Positions 1 to 4,986 of a stretch of 5,063 nt of DNA are shown piece by piece; the first letter of the stretch is position 1, and each line of letters opens with the position of its first letter. This DNA comes from Ruminiclostridium sp. Its GTDB lineage: Bacteria; Bacillota_A; Clostridia; Oscillospirales; Ruminococcaceae. The stretch covers positions 1 to 5,063 of the forward strand of contig JAFZOA010000640.1 in the NCBI GenBank assembly GCA_017550775.1, given 5' to 3'. The notes beneath the pieces are model-generated. The model did no database searches. It was given only the letters and a program-made list of their open reading frames with translations, and was not told the DNA's origin. The position numbers and the translations under genes were made by a program.

Positions 1-1835
1 ATCTGCTCGATACCCATGTTGATCTCCTTGATAGCGTCGTTCTGTTCTGCGCTCGCTTCGGCGATCATTCCGATTATCTCGGAGGACGCGGCAGTCTTTT
101 CCTTGACTTTCTTCATCGACTCGGCGGTCTCGGCGGCTATCTTCGAGCCCTTATTCACCGCGTCTATGGAAGCTGTGATAAGCGTTGTAGTGCTCTTTGC
201 GGCCTCTGCGCTCTTGTTTGCAAGGTTTCGTACCTCATCGGCTACGACCGCGAAGCCCTTGCCCGCGTCACCCGCTCTCGCAGCCTCGACTGCGGCATTG
301 AGCGCGAGGATATTGGTCTGGAATGAGATGTCTTCGATAGTTTTGATGATCTTCTCGATCTCCTTTGAAGTGTTGCTGATCTCGGTCATAGCGGAGACCA
401 TGTTAGTGATCGATGTATCCTGTAGATTTACCTCGTCCTGGGTCTCCTTCGAGATCTTTCCGGCCTTTTCGGCGTTCATCGCAGTAGCCGCTACCTTGGA
501 AGTAACGTCCGCGATAGTGGCGGAGATCTGCTGAATAGCTGCGGCCTGCTTTGTGGTACCGTCGGCAAGGGACTGAGAGCCTTCCGCCATCTGATTGGAG
601 CCGGAAAGAACTTCGTCCGAGGACATATTCATCTTGCTGAGAGTATCGCCGAGGTCGGATTCTATGCGAAGAATGTTCTCCTTGATGACCTCAAAGTCGC
701 CGGGATACAGCACGTTCGGGGAAGCCGTGAAGTCGCCCTGTGCCATGTAACCCATTATCTCCGAGATATCTGCGATACAGTTGCTGAGCTCCTGCTTTGC
801 AGAACGCAGCTTCTCCGCAAACGAACCAACTTCGTCGTCAGCAAACCGGTAATCAACGGCAGTGGTGCTGAGCTGACCGCGCTGCATCTCGTCAGCGAGA
901 ACGGAAACATGACTTATAGGAGTGATGACCTTCTTGCGGGTGAATACGAATACAATGATCGAAGTTACAGCGATTGCAACAAGAGCGATGATAACGCACA
1001 CGAGTATTATCATAGAGAACTGTGTATTAGCCGAGCTTGCGTCGTTGCCCGCGAAATATGCTCCGACAACATTCTTCTGCGTGTCATACATAGGCTCGTA
1101 GGAAACGTAGTAGGGTTTTCCGATAATGGTAGCCTTGCCGGTGTATTTCTGCTTACCGTTTATTACCTGGTTCTCGATGTCAGATGCCATTGTGGTTCCG
1201 ATAACACGCTGGTTGGTGGAAGGATCCACGATAGTCGTTGCATAGCGGGTATTTCCCTTGAAAATGGTAACGTCACAGTTTGTCGTCTTCTGAATGGTGT
1301 CCATCCATTCGTGTGAATCAAGCCGGAATCCTATCACAAGTCCGCTCGAAACGCCATTTGCTGTCACTTTATCGCAGTACACTACAGCGAGAGTATCGTC
1401 CTGAAGAATGACACCGTTGACTGAATTGTTACCCTGTGACACCGCACTGAGATCGAAGGTCGTGAATGGATAATCAGAGCTTTGATACATGACCAGACCC
1501 GAAGGTACTCCAATAGCGCAGAAATATCCGTCGCCAAGACCGAACTCACTCCATGCACGTTCAAAGGAGCTTGAATCGTTGAAGGTCATGCCGCTGACGT
1601 AGCTTGACTGGTTAGACCAGTTTTCAAAAGTGGTCTTAAGCTGAGCCAGTCGATCGTTTACCGTGTTTTCAAGCACTACCATACCGACCTCAGCTCTGTC
1701 GATAAGTATGTAGTCATTGTAGCTGCCGAAAAGGATAAGCGATACTGTAAGAACAAGTGCTACGGTTATCGCGAGAGCAGCGGTACTCAGCAGAATTATC
1801 TGTGTACCGAGCCTTTTGAATAGGGATGTTTTCAT
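1..1835 (-). CDS. Methyl-accepting chemotaxis protein, Cache sensor (3' end beyond window)
   Basis: Transmembrane chemoreceptor that senses a ligand outside the cell and controls CheA/CheW. The frame stays open from ATG 1833-1835 to the left edge, giving 611 residues without a stop. The order is: short cytoplasmic start ([10 protein letters not shown]), TM1 about 12-36, an extracellular region about 37-270, TM2 about 273-298, a HAMP domain about 299-351 (VITPIS, Pro306), a second HAMP-like segment about 355-400 (QGDF, Gly367-Phe369), then the coiled-coil signalling domain. The hairpin tip is textbook: [20 protein letters not shown], Glu517, then [15 protein letters not shown]. The membrane-proximal half of the sensor (about 187-265) has [28 protein letters not shown] and VVGAYFAG, the pattern of the sCache_3/Cache_3-Cache_2 families. 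The ligand cannot be told. Roughly the last 40 or more residues are missing, so a CheR-tethering C-terminus cannot be judged. The gene has its own promoter and leader. Family assignment is very secure; the Cache subtype is likely. Confidence 0.96.
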   Translation of the reverse strand, partial: MKTSLFKRLGTQIILLSTAALAITVALVLTVSLILFGSYNDYILIDRAEVGMVVLENTVNDRLAQLKTTFENWSNQSSYVSGMTFNDSSSFERAWSEFGLGDGYFCAIGVPSGLVMYQSSDYPFTTFDLSAVSQGNNSVNGVILQDDTLAVVYCDKVTANGVSSGLVIGFRLDSHEWMDTIQKTTNCDVTIFKGNTRYATTIVDPSTNQRVIGTTMASDIENQVINGKQKYTGKATIIGKPYYVSYEPMYDTQKNVVGAYFAGNDASSANTQFSMIILVCVIIALVAIAVTSIIVFVFTRKKVITPISHVSVLADEMQRGQLSTTAVDYRFADDEVGSFAEKLRSAKQELSNCIADISEIMGYMAQGDFTASPNVLYPGDFEVIKENILRIESDLGDTLSKMNMSSDEVLSGSNQMAEGSQSLADGTTKQAAAIQQISATIADVTSKVAATAMNAEKAGKISKETQDEVNLQDTSITNMVSAMTEISNTSKEIEKIIKTIEDISFQTNILALNAAVEAARAGDAGKGFAVVADEVRNLANKSAEAAKSTTTLITASIDAVNKGSKIAAETAESMKKVKEKTAASSEIIGMIAEASAEQNDAIKEINMGIEQ

Positions 1836-1966
1836 ATATTCCGACCTCCAGACAAAGAAAAGCGGAAACCTGCTGATTGTAAAAATTCTGTCCGCATTGT
1901 TTGTTTTCTTTTCCAACCTCCGGCATGGGAAAGAAACGAATATTAGATTTGATTATATTCTAACAA
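1836..1966 (-). other. 5' leader of the chemoreceptor gene
   Basis: This is the roughly 125-nt untranslated stretch between the predicted promoter and the chemoreceptor ATG. The ribosome-binding motif occurs twice: minus-strand GGAGGTCGGAA at 1839-1849 (the functional one) and GGAGGTTGGAA at 1911-1921, 72 nt further upstream. The upstream copy has no ATG at a usable distance; the nearest is about 20 nt away and opens a frame overlapping the receptor start. A 5-bp GCGGA/UCCGC pair (1891-1895 with 1862-1866) could form a weak stem. I do not recognise a c-di-GMP or other riboswitch core here. Confidence 0.4.
1844..1849 (-). promoter_or_regulatory. Ribosome binding site of the chemoreceptor gene
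   Basis: GGAGGT on the minus strand lies 8 nt before ATG 1833-1835. It fixes this ATG as the start, and the residues that follow lead directly into TM1. Confidence 0.85.
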
Positions 1967-1995
1967 ATTATAACACAATCGACGTAAATAATCAA
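1967..1995 (-). promoter_or_regulatory. Predicted housekeeping-type promoter for the chemoreceptor gene
   Basis: Minus strand: -35 TTGATT at 1990-1995, a 17-nt spacer, and -10 TATAAT at 1967-1972 preceded by TGT (extended -10). Transcription would start near 1960. It lies just past the terminator of the upstream tautomerase gene, so the receptor is probably its own transcription unit. I see no sigma-28/sigma-D flagellar promoter (TAAA then GCCGATAA), so the gene appears to be under the vegetative sigma factor. Confidence 0.65.
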
Positions 1996-2036
1996 TACAT
2001 TGATGCCATTTTTGTGAAAATCAACACATAAACATT

Positions 2037-2069
2037 ACCGCGAATACAGCATAATGCTATATCCGCGGT
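2037..2069 (-). terminator. Hairpin terminator after the amylase-tautomerase unit
   Basis: The arms ACCGCGGATATAGC and GCTGTATTCGCGGT (minus strand) form a 14-bp stem with a 5-nt loop, extendable by one A-T pair. Two positions are G-U wobbles in the minus-strand RNA but would be A-C mismatches in a plus-strand RNA, so the hairpin is built for minus-strand transcription. It lies 43 nt past the tautomerase stop. The following tract (AATGTTTATG) is only moderately U-rich, so efficiency is uncertain. Confidence 0.7.
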
Positions 2070-2112
2070 GTTCTTATACGAATTTGTCAGACTTCAAAAT
2101 GTAAATCTGTTA

Positions 2113-2349
2113 TCAGAGCAGGGATTTCGGGTCGTACTTGGGCTTTACATATACCTTGTCCGGCTTGTCTGTGACTTCTTCCTTGAACACTTTCTGCCAT
2201 TCTTCCGCAGAGTAGTCCTCGATAGTCAGGGTAATGTAGTGGTCGCTCATTCCGAGTGACTCCGCAAGCGCGTTCTTTACTGCTTCCGCAGCCTTCTTCT
2301 TCTGTTCCTCGCTTCTTCCCGCGAGCATTTTGATACCAATATGCGGCAT
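2113..2349 (-). CDS. 4-oxalocrotonate tautomerase family enzyme, PptA-like
   Basis: Small cytoplasmic tautomerase of 78 residues. In this superfamily the initiator Met is removed and Pro1 acts as the catalytic base. The start MPHIGIKMLAGRSEEQ gives Pro1 and the family GRS motif with Arg11 (numbering without Met). The alignment to classical 4-oxalocrotonate tautomerase runs without gaps to position 50: Arg39 of the classical enzyme is Thr here, and Phe50 is Trp (SAEEW). The opening MPHI-IK, the Trp and the extended C-terminal tail ending near residue 77 resemble Escherichia coli PptA (YdcE, 77 residues, as I recall it) more than the 62-residue hexameric enzymes. The substrate is unknown. GGAGGT lies 8 nt before the ATG. 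It is 52 nt behind the GH13 gene, with no promoter evident between them, so it is probably co-transcribed. The family is secure; the PptA-type grouping is inference. Confidence 0.93.
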   Translation of the reverse strand: MPHIGIKMLAGRSEEQKKKAAEAVKNALAESLGMSDHYITLTIEDYSAEEWQKVFKEEVTDKPDKVYVKPKYDPKSLL

Positions 2350-2357
2350 GATAATTT

Positions 2358-2363
2358 ACCTCC
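2358..2363 (-). promoter_or_regulatory. Ribosome binding site of the tautomerase gene
   Basis: Minus-strand GGAGGT sits 8 nt before ATG 2347-2349. It supports the start whose second codon encodes the catalytic proline. Confidence 0.85.
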
Positions 2364-2401
2364 GTTTGTATATTTGTTCACAGCAGTATAAGTTATGAAC
2401 A

Positions 2402-3709
2402 TTAAACCTTTCTGAAAACTCTTGACGAATGTGCGGCAACGGGAATACTTCCTTCCAGAATAAACCGTTCTCCGGTCAGGATATCCTCAAACTCGCCCGG
2501 TACATTTACTCTGAAATCATGATCCTCGCCGGCGTTTATCATCGCCACGACTTGTTCACCGTTGTATTCACGCATGAACGCAAAATCGTGGTTGTGCAAT
2601 TCAAGCTGCTTATAGTCTCCCGCTGCGAGCGCATCGCTCTCTGTGCGGAACTTTGACAGCTTCGCGATATGCTCGGTGAGCTTGTTGTCTTCCTCCGGGG
2701 TGAACGCAACACGAAGCTTTTCGTCGCCCTGTTTCTTGTCGCCCTTCCAGCCGTATTCGCTTCCGTAGTACAGTCCCGGGATACCCGGCATAGTGTAAAG
2801 AAGCGTGTATATCGGGTCAAGCTCGGTGTCGTCTCTGAGCATGGAGGCTATTCTGCTTACATCGTGGTTATCCACGAACGAGTAGAGCGCCTTTCCGCGG
2901 TAAAGACACCAGCTCTCCTTGCCGAACTGGCGATTGAGGGAGTGCGCGATCTCGAACATATTCATGTCGTTGAAGCTCGAATACAGTCCCTTGTAGCACT
3001 CGTAGTTGGTAACACTGTCGCACATCTCGGGGTTCATCCAGCGGTTGTAGTCGCCGTGGAGCGTTTCTCCCATGAGCCAGAAGTCGTCCCTGAGGTACTT
3101 GCAGTGTCCGTGGAGCTCCTTGAGGAAGTTAAGGTCGAGACAGTAAGCAACATCGAGCCGCAGACCGTCGATGCCGAACTCTTTGAACCAACCTGTGATG
3201 CAGTCCTTTATGTACTGCTTTACGTCGCCGTTATAGAGGTTGAGCTTGACAAGCTCATAGTGACCTTCCCAACCCTCGTATGAGAAGTTATCTTCAAACG
3301 GCGATCTTCCGTCGTGAAGGTGGAACCAGTCCTTATAGCGGCTTTCCCAGCGGTGCTGGCGAACGTCCCTGAATGCCCAGAATTCGCGTCCGACATGGTT
3401 GAATACGCCGTCCAGAACGACCCTGATGCCGTTTTCATGGAGCGCGTCGCAGACCTTCTTGAAGTCCTCGTTTGTACCTAAGCGGCGGTCGATCTTTGTG
3501 TAGTCGGCGGTGTCGTAGCCGTGGTAGGACGACTCAAATACAGGTCCGAAGTAGACCGCGTTGCAGCCGAGCTTCTTGATATGGGGGATATTGTCGATGA
3601 CGCTTAGTATCCTGCTCACGGGCTCGCTGTTAAAGTCGTTCGGTACAAGCGCTCCGCAGTAGCCGAGCGGGTAAATGTGATAGAAAGAGGATTTCAGATA
3701 CCATTCCAT
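2402..3709 (-). CDS. GH13 alpha-amylase-family glycosidase, cytoplasmic
   Basis: Retaining alpha-glucan hydrolase of glycoside hydrolase family 13, 435 residues, most likely acting on maltodextrins inside the cell because there is no signal peptide or membrane segment. All conserved regions are present: region I DGVFNH (Asp100-His105), region II GLRLD with nucleophile Asp186, region III LMGE with acid/base Glu215, and region IV FVDNHD with transition-state stabiliser Asp283. HGYDTADY (63-70) and PGIPGLYYGSEYG (308-320) are also typical. The fifth region reads LVKLN (153-157), close to the MPKLN signature of neopullulanase/cyclomaltodextrinase types, yet the N-terminal starch-binding domain of those roughly 580-residue enzymes is absent. 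The TIM barrel starts almost at residue 1, and a short beta-sandwich domain C follows from about 365 (DILTGE 409-414, AAHSSRVF 425-432). GGAGAG lies 8 nt before the ATG. It is the first gene of a unit with the tautomerase downstream. Family and catalytic competence are secure; exact specificity is not. Confidence 0.95.
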   Translation of the reverse strand: MEWYLKSSFYHIYPLGYCGALVPNDFNSEPVSRILSVIDNIPHIKKLGCNAVYFGPVFESSYHGYDTADYTKIDRRLGTNEDFKKVCDALHENGIRVVLDGVFNHVGREFWAFRDVRQHRWESRYKDWFHLHDGRSPFEDNFSYEGWEGHYELVKLNLYNGDVKQYIKDCITGWFKEFGIDGLRLDVAYCLDLNFLKELHGHCKYLRDDFWLMGETLHGDYNRWMNPEMCDSVTNYECYKGLYSSFNDMNMFEIAHSLNRQFGKESWCLYRGKALYSFVDNHDVSRIASMLRDDTELDPIYTLLYTMPGIPGLYYGSEYGWKGDKKQGDEKLRVAFTPEEDNKLTEHIAKLSKFRTESDALAAGDYKQLELHNHDFAFMREYNGEQVVAMINAGEDHDFRVNVPGEFEDILTGERFILEGSIPVAAHSSRVFRKV

Positions 3710-3717
3710 ATTATGAT

Positions 3718-3723
3718 CTCTCC
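3718..3723 (-). promoter_or_regulatory. Ribosome binding site of the GH13 gene
   Basis: Minus-strand GGAGAG lies 8 nt before ATG 3707-3709. With the promoter about 35 nt upstream, it makes this the only sensible start. Confidence 0.75.
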
Positions 3724-3744
3724 GTTTCCGAAAAATTTACATAT

Positions 3745-3773
3745 ATTATAACACATTATGTTCCGTTTGTCAT
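3745..3773 (-). promoter_or_regulatory. Strong predicted promoter for the GH13-tautomerase unit
   Basis: Minus strand: -35 ATGACA at 3768-3773 (5 of 6 consensus bases), a 17-nt spacer, and a perfect TATAAT -10 at 3745-3750 preceded by TGT (extended -10). Transcription would begin near 3738, leaving a leader of about 28 nt. No convincing cre or other operator overlaps it, so regulation by maltodextrin or glucose is not visible. Confidence 0.8.
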
Positions 3774-3804
3774 TAGTTTTTGTTAAAATTTTATAAAATT
3801 TTTA
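3774..3804. promoter_or_regulatory. A/T tract between divergent promoters, possible shared UP element
   Basis: 29 of 31 bases are A or T, including two copies of AAAATTTT. The tract lies exactly between the -35 hexamers of the two divergent promoters, the position where alpha-CTD-binding UP elements act, and could serve either direction. The composition is seen; the role is inferred. Confidence 0.4.
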
Positions 3805-3833
3805 TTGACTTGCATTTTTTTCGGTGTTATACT
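3805..3833 (+). promoter_or_regulatory. Strong predicted promoter for the small membrane protein gene
   Basis: -35 TTGACT at 3805-3810, a 17-nt spacer, and -10 TATACT at 3828-3833 preceded by TGT. Transcription would start near 3840, about 31 nt before the ATG. The TTG inside the -35 is in frame with the downstream gene, so an automatic start call could wrongly extend the protein into the promoter. Confidence 0.8.
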
Positions 3834-3855
3834 ATTTAATAGAGGGACAAATAGT

Positions 3856-3862
3856 GAGGTGG
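3856..3862 (+). promoter_or_regulatory. Ribosome binding site deciding the start of the membrane protein
   Basis: GAGGTGG lies 8 nt before ATG 3871. It is the only good site in the leader and rules out the upstream in-frame TTG at 3805. Confidence 0.75.
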
Positions 3863-3870
3863 AACAGAAA

Positions 3871-4227
3871 ATGACGACAGGAAAGAAGATCGCTTTTGCG
3901 CTGTGCTCGCTCTGGACAGGGATAACATCGTTTTTCGCTCCGATAGCCTGGGGAATGATATTCATGGACATCACCGGACACGGCAAGGGATACGACTATG
4001 ACCTCGGCCCCGAGAAGGATATATCTGTGATGTTCGGGTTCGCAGAGCTCGTGATATGGACAGCGGTGACTCTTCCGGCGCTGGTCTTTGTGATGTACAC
4101 TCTTTATGGGAAAAGGAAGGTGCTTATTCTGATACCGATAGCGGTTTGCATCTGTCTGTTCGTCTGCGGTATATTCTTTGTGGGCGGATTTGAGAAGTTC
4201 CTGCTGTTTTTTAACTTACGGGTCTGA
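3871..4227 (+). CDS. Small three-helix membrane protein, function unknown
   Basis: 118 residues, starting MTTGKKIAFALCSLWTG. I do not recognise the family. Three hydrophobic segments are clear: about 7-33 (containing FFAPIAWGMIFMD), about 52-76 (FAELVIWTAVTLPALVFVMY) and about 80-105 (LILIPIAVCICLFVCGIFF). The roughly 20-residue polar loop between the first two contains GHGKGYDYDLGPEKD, rich in Gly, Asp and Tyr; a short basic turn (YGKRK) separates the last two. By the positive-inside rule the KKIA and GKRK ends favour a cytoplasmic N-terminus only weakly. No catalytic or transporter motif is visible. The start is set by promoter and ribosome-binding-site positions. It is divergent from the GH13 gene across adjoining promoters and separated from nuoE by 213 nt, so it is probably monocistronic. 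Base composition resembles that of its neighbours. A real gene is likely; a function cannot be given. Confidence 0.85.
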   Translation: MTTGKKIAFALCSLWTGITSFFAPIAWGMIFMDITGHGKGYDYDLGPEKDISVMFGFAELVIWTAVTLPALVFVMYTLYGKRKVLILIPIAVCICLFVCGIFFVGGFEKFLLFFNLRV

Positions 4228-4284
4228 AAACATTTCCTATATGTTTAATATGCTATAAAGTTAGTCTTTGCTAACAGTCATAAG

Positions 4285-4301
4285 TTGTAAAAAATATACA
4301 A
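4285..4301. repeat. Short dyad TTGTA-N7-TACAA upstream of the nuoE promoter
   Basis: Inverted 5-bp arms (4285-4289 and 4297-4301) lie about 50 nt upstream of the predicted -35. The outer TTGT and ACAA bases recall the redox repressor Rex, but the usual Rex site is 18 bp and this is 17, in very A/T-rich DNA where such matches arise by chance. Confidence 0.25.
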
Positions 4302-4333
4302 AAACGGTATGTAAAATTGTCTATTATAAGCAG

Positions 4334-4362
4334 TAGCTTTTTTCACGAGAATGTGCTATAAT
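4334..4362 (+). promoter_or_regulatory. Predicted extended -10 promoter for the nuoE operon
   Basis: A perfect TATAAT at 4357-4362 is preceded by TGC, an extended -10. At 17 nt spacing the -35 is only TAGCTT (4334-4339), a poor match, which fits either reliance on the extended -10 or an activator. Transcription would start near 4369, leaving a leader of about 72 nt. Confidence 0.6.
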
Positions 4363-4373
4363 CAATATGTATA

Positions 4374-4395
4374 TATGTGTTATATTTTTCACATA
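4374..4395. promoter_or_regulatory. Dyad TATGTG-N10-CACATA at the nuoE transcription start
   Basis: Perfect 6-bp inverted arms (4374-4379 and 4390-4395) flank a 10-nt A/T spacer. This covers about +5 to +27 of the predicted transcript, a usual place for a repressor site. The core TGTG/CACA resembles Rex and Crp/Fnr half-sites, but those normally have an 8-nt spacer between such arms. Operator function is inference. Confidence 0.35.
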
Positions 4396-4426
4396 ATGCG
4401 AGGACGCTGTGCGGCGATCCAATAAA

Positions 4427-4432
4427 AGGAGG
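4427..4432 (+). promoter_or_regulatory. Ribosome binding site of nuoE
   Basis: A perfect AGGAGG lies 8 nt before ATG 4441, consistent with strong translation. Confidence 0.88.
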
Positions 4433-4440
4433 TTCTGTAA

Positions 4441-4941
4441 ATGAGTTCCACACAAAAAGTTAAGGTTGCTTTTAATGGTACTGCCGAGCAGGAAAAGGCG
4501 CTTCGCAGTATGATCAAAGAGCACAAAGGACAGGCCGGTGCGCTTATGCCTATCCTTCAGAAAGCGCAGGAAATATATGGCTATCTGCCCATAGAGGTAC
4601 AGAGCATTATTTCCGAGGAAACGGGTATACCCATGGAAAAGATATATGGCGTTTCCACATTCTATGCCCAGTTCTCACTCTATCCCAAGGGCAAATACCG
4701 TATTTCGGTATGCTTGGGTACAGCATGCTATGTCAAGGGCTCCGGAGATGTATTCAACAAGCTCAAGGAGATGCTCGGCATAGAGGAGGGTCAGTGCACC
4801 CCCGACGGCAAATTCTCTCTTGACGCGTGCCGCTGTATAGGCGCGTGCGGTCTTGCACCCGTAATGACCGTAAATGACGATGTTTACGGTAAGCTGACCA
4901 ACGATCAGCTCAAAGGCATTCTCGACAAATATGCGGATTGA
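4441..4941 (+). CDS. nuoE: NuoE/HndA/HydC-like [2Fe-2S] NAD(P)H-oxidoreductase subunit
   Basis: Thioredoxin-fold [2Fe-2S] subunit of 166 residues, usual for the family. In NADH-linked complexes (complex I, NADP-reducing and electron-bifurcating hydrogenases) it docks on the flavoprotein NuoF/HndC/HydB. An N-terminal helical part (about 15-75) has the family sequence LMPILQKAQEIYGYLP and, near 69-77, YGVSTFYAQF. The thioredoxin-like domain follows from about 86. The four cluster ligands are Cys91 and Cys96 (CLGTAC) and Cys132 and Cys136 (CIGAC), followed by GLAPVMTVNDDVYG. Cys130 is an additional cysteine just before the second pair. The protein is soluble. It is the first gene of an operon whose next gene, 45 nt on, starts like NuoF/HndC/HydB. 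With no other Nuo genes in view, a bifurcating [FeFe] hydrogenase or similar soluble complex is more likely than respiratory complex I. The family is secure; the complex is inference. Confidence 0.95.
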   Translation: MSSTQKVKVAFNGTAEQEKALRSMIKEHKGQAGALMPILQKAQEIYGYLPIEVQSIISEETGIPMEKIYGVSTFYAQFSLYPKGKYRISVCLGTACYVKGSGDVFNKLKEMLGIEEGQCTPDGKFSLDACRCIGACGLAPVMTVNDDVYGKLTNDQLKGILDKYAD

Positions 4942-4969
4942 ACGCAAAATTAGTTACTGTCAATAAATT

Positions 4970-4976
4970 GAAAGGA
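4970..4976 (+). promoter_or_regulatory. Ribosome binding site of the nuoF-like gene
   Basis: GAAAGGA lies 10 nt before ATG 4987. It is weaker than the AGGAGG of nuoE, so translation of the second gene may be lower. Confidence 0.65.
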
Positions 4977-4986
4977 ATATTCAAAT

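Noticed and set aside
16..534. Long plus-strand open frame opposite the chemoreceptor signalling domain
   Set aside because: It mirrors the conserved coiled-coil of the minus-strand receptor. The frame is open because of the GC-biased third positions of the true gene; the protein is low complexity and no ribosome binding site precedes it.
1714..1926. 70-residue minus-strand open frame overlapping the chemoreceptor start
   Set aside because: It runs out of frame through the receptor's TM1 codons, and no ribosome binding site is suitably placed before its ATG at 1924-1926. The leader's GGAGG (1917-1921) lies downstream of that ATG.
1836..1966. c-di-GMP (GEMM) riboswitch ahead of the chemoreceptor
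   Set aside because: Such riboswitches often precede chemoreceptor genes, but the conserved GEMM core and paired helices are not visible in the leader.
2669..3283. 204-residue plus-strand open frame opposite the GH13 gene
   Set aside because: It is wholly antisense to the catalytic barrel with all GH13 motifs intact on the minus strand; it has no promoter or ribosome binding site and a Val/Glu-rich antisense composition.
4228..4246. AAACAT-N7-ATGTTT hairpin directly after the membrane protein stop, as a terminator
   Set aside because: It is only 6 bp, almost all A-U, with no real U-tract. It might still slow polymerase, but I cannot support a terminator call.
4260..4275. GTTAG-N6-CTAAC inverted repeat as a terminator or Rex site
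   Set aside because: The 5-bp stem has no following U-run, and the sequence does not fit the TTGTTAA/TTAACAA Rex pattern.
4675..4947. 90-residue minus-strand open frame opposite nuoE
   Set aside because: It is antisense to the conserved cysteine region of nuoE and has no independent signals.
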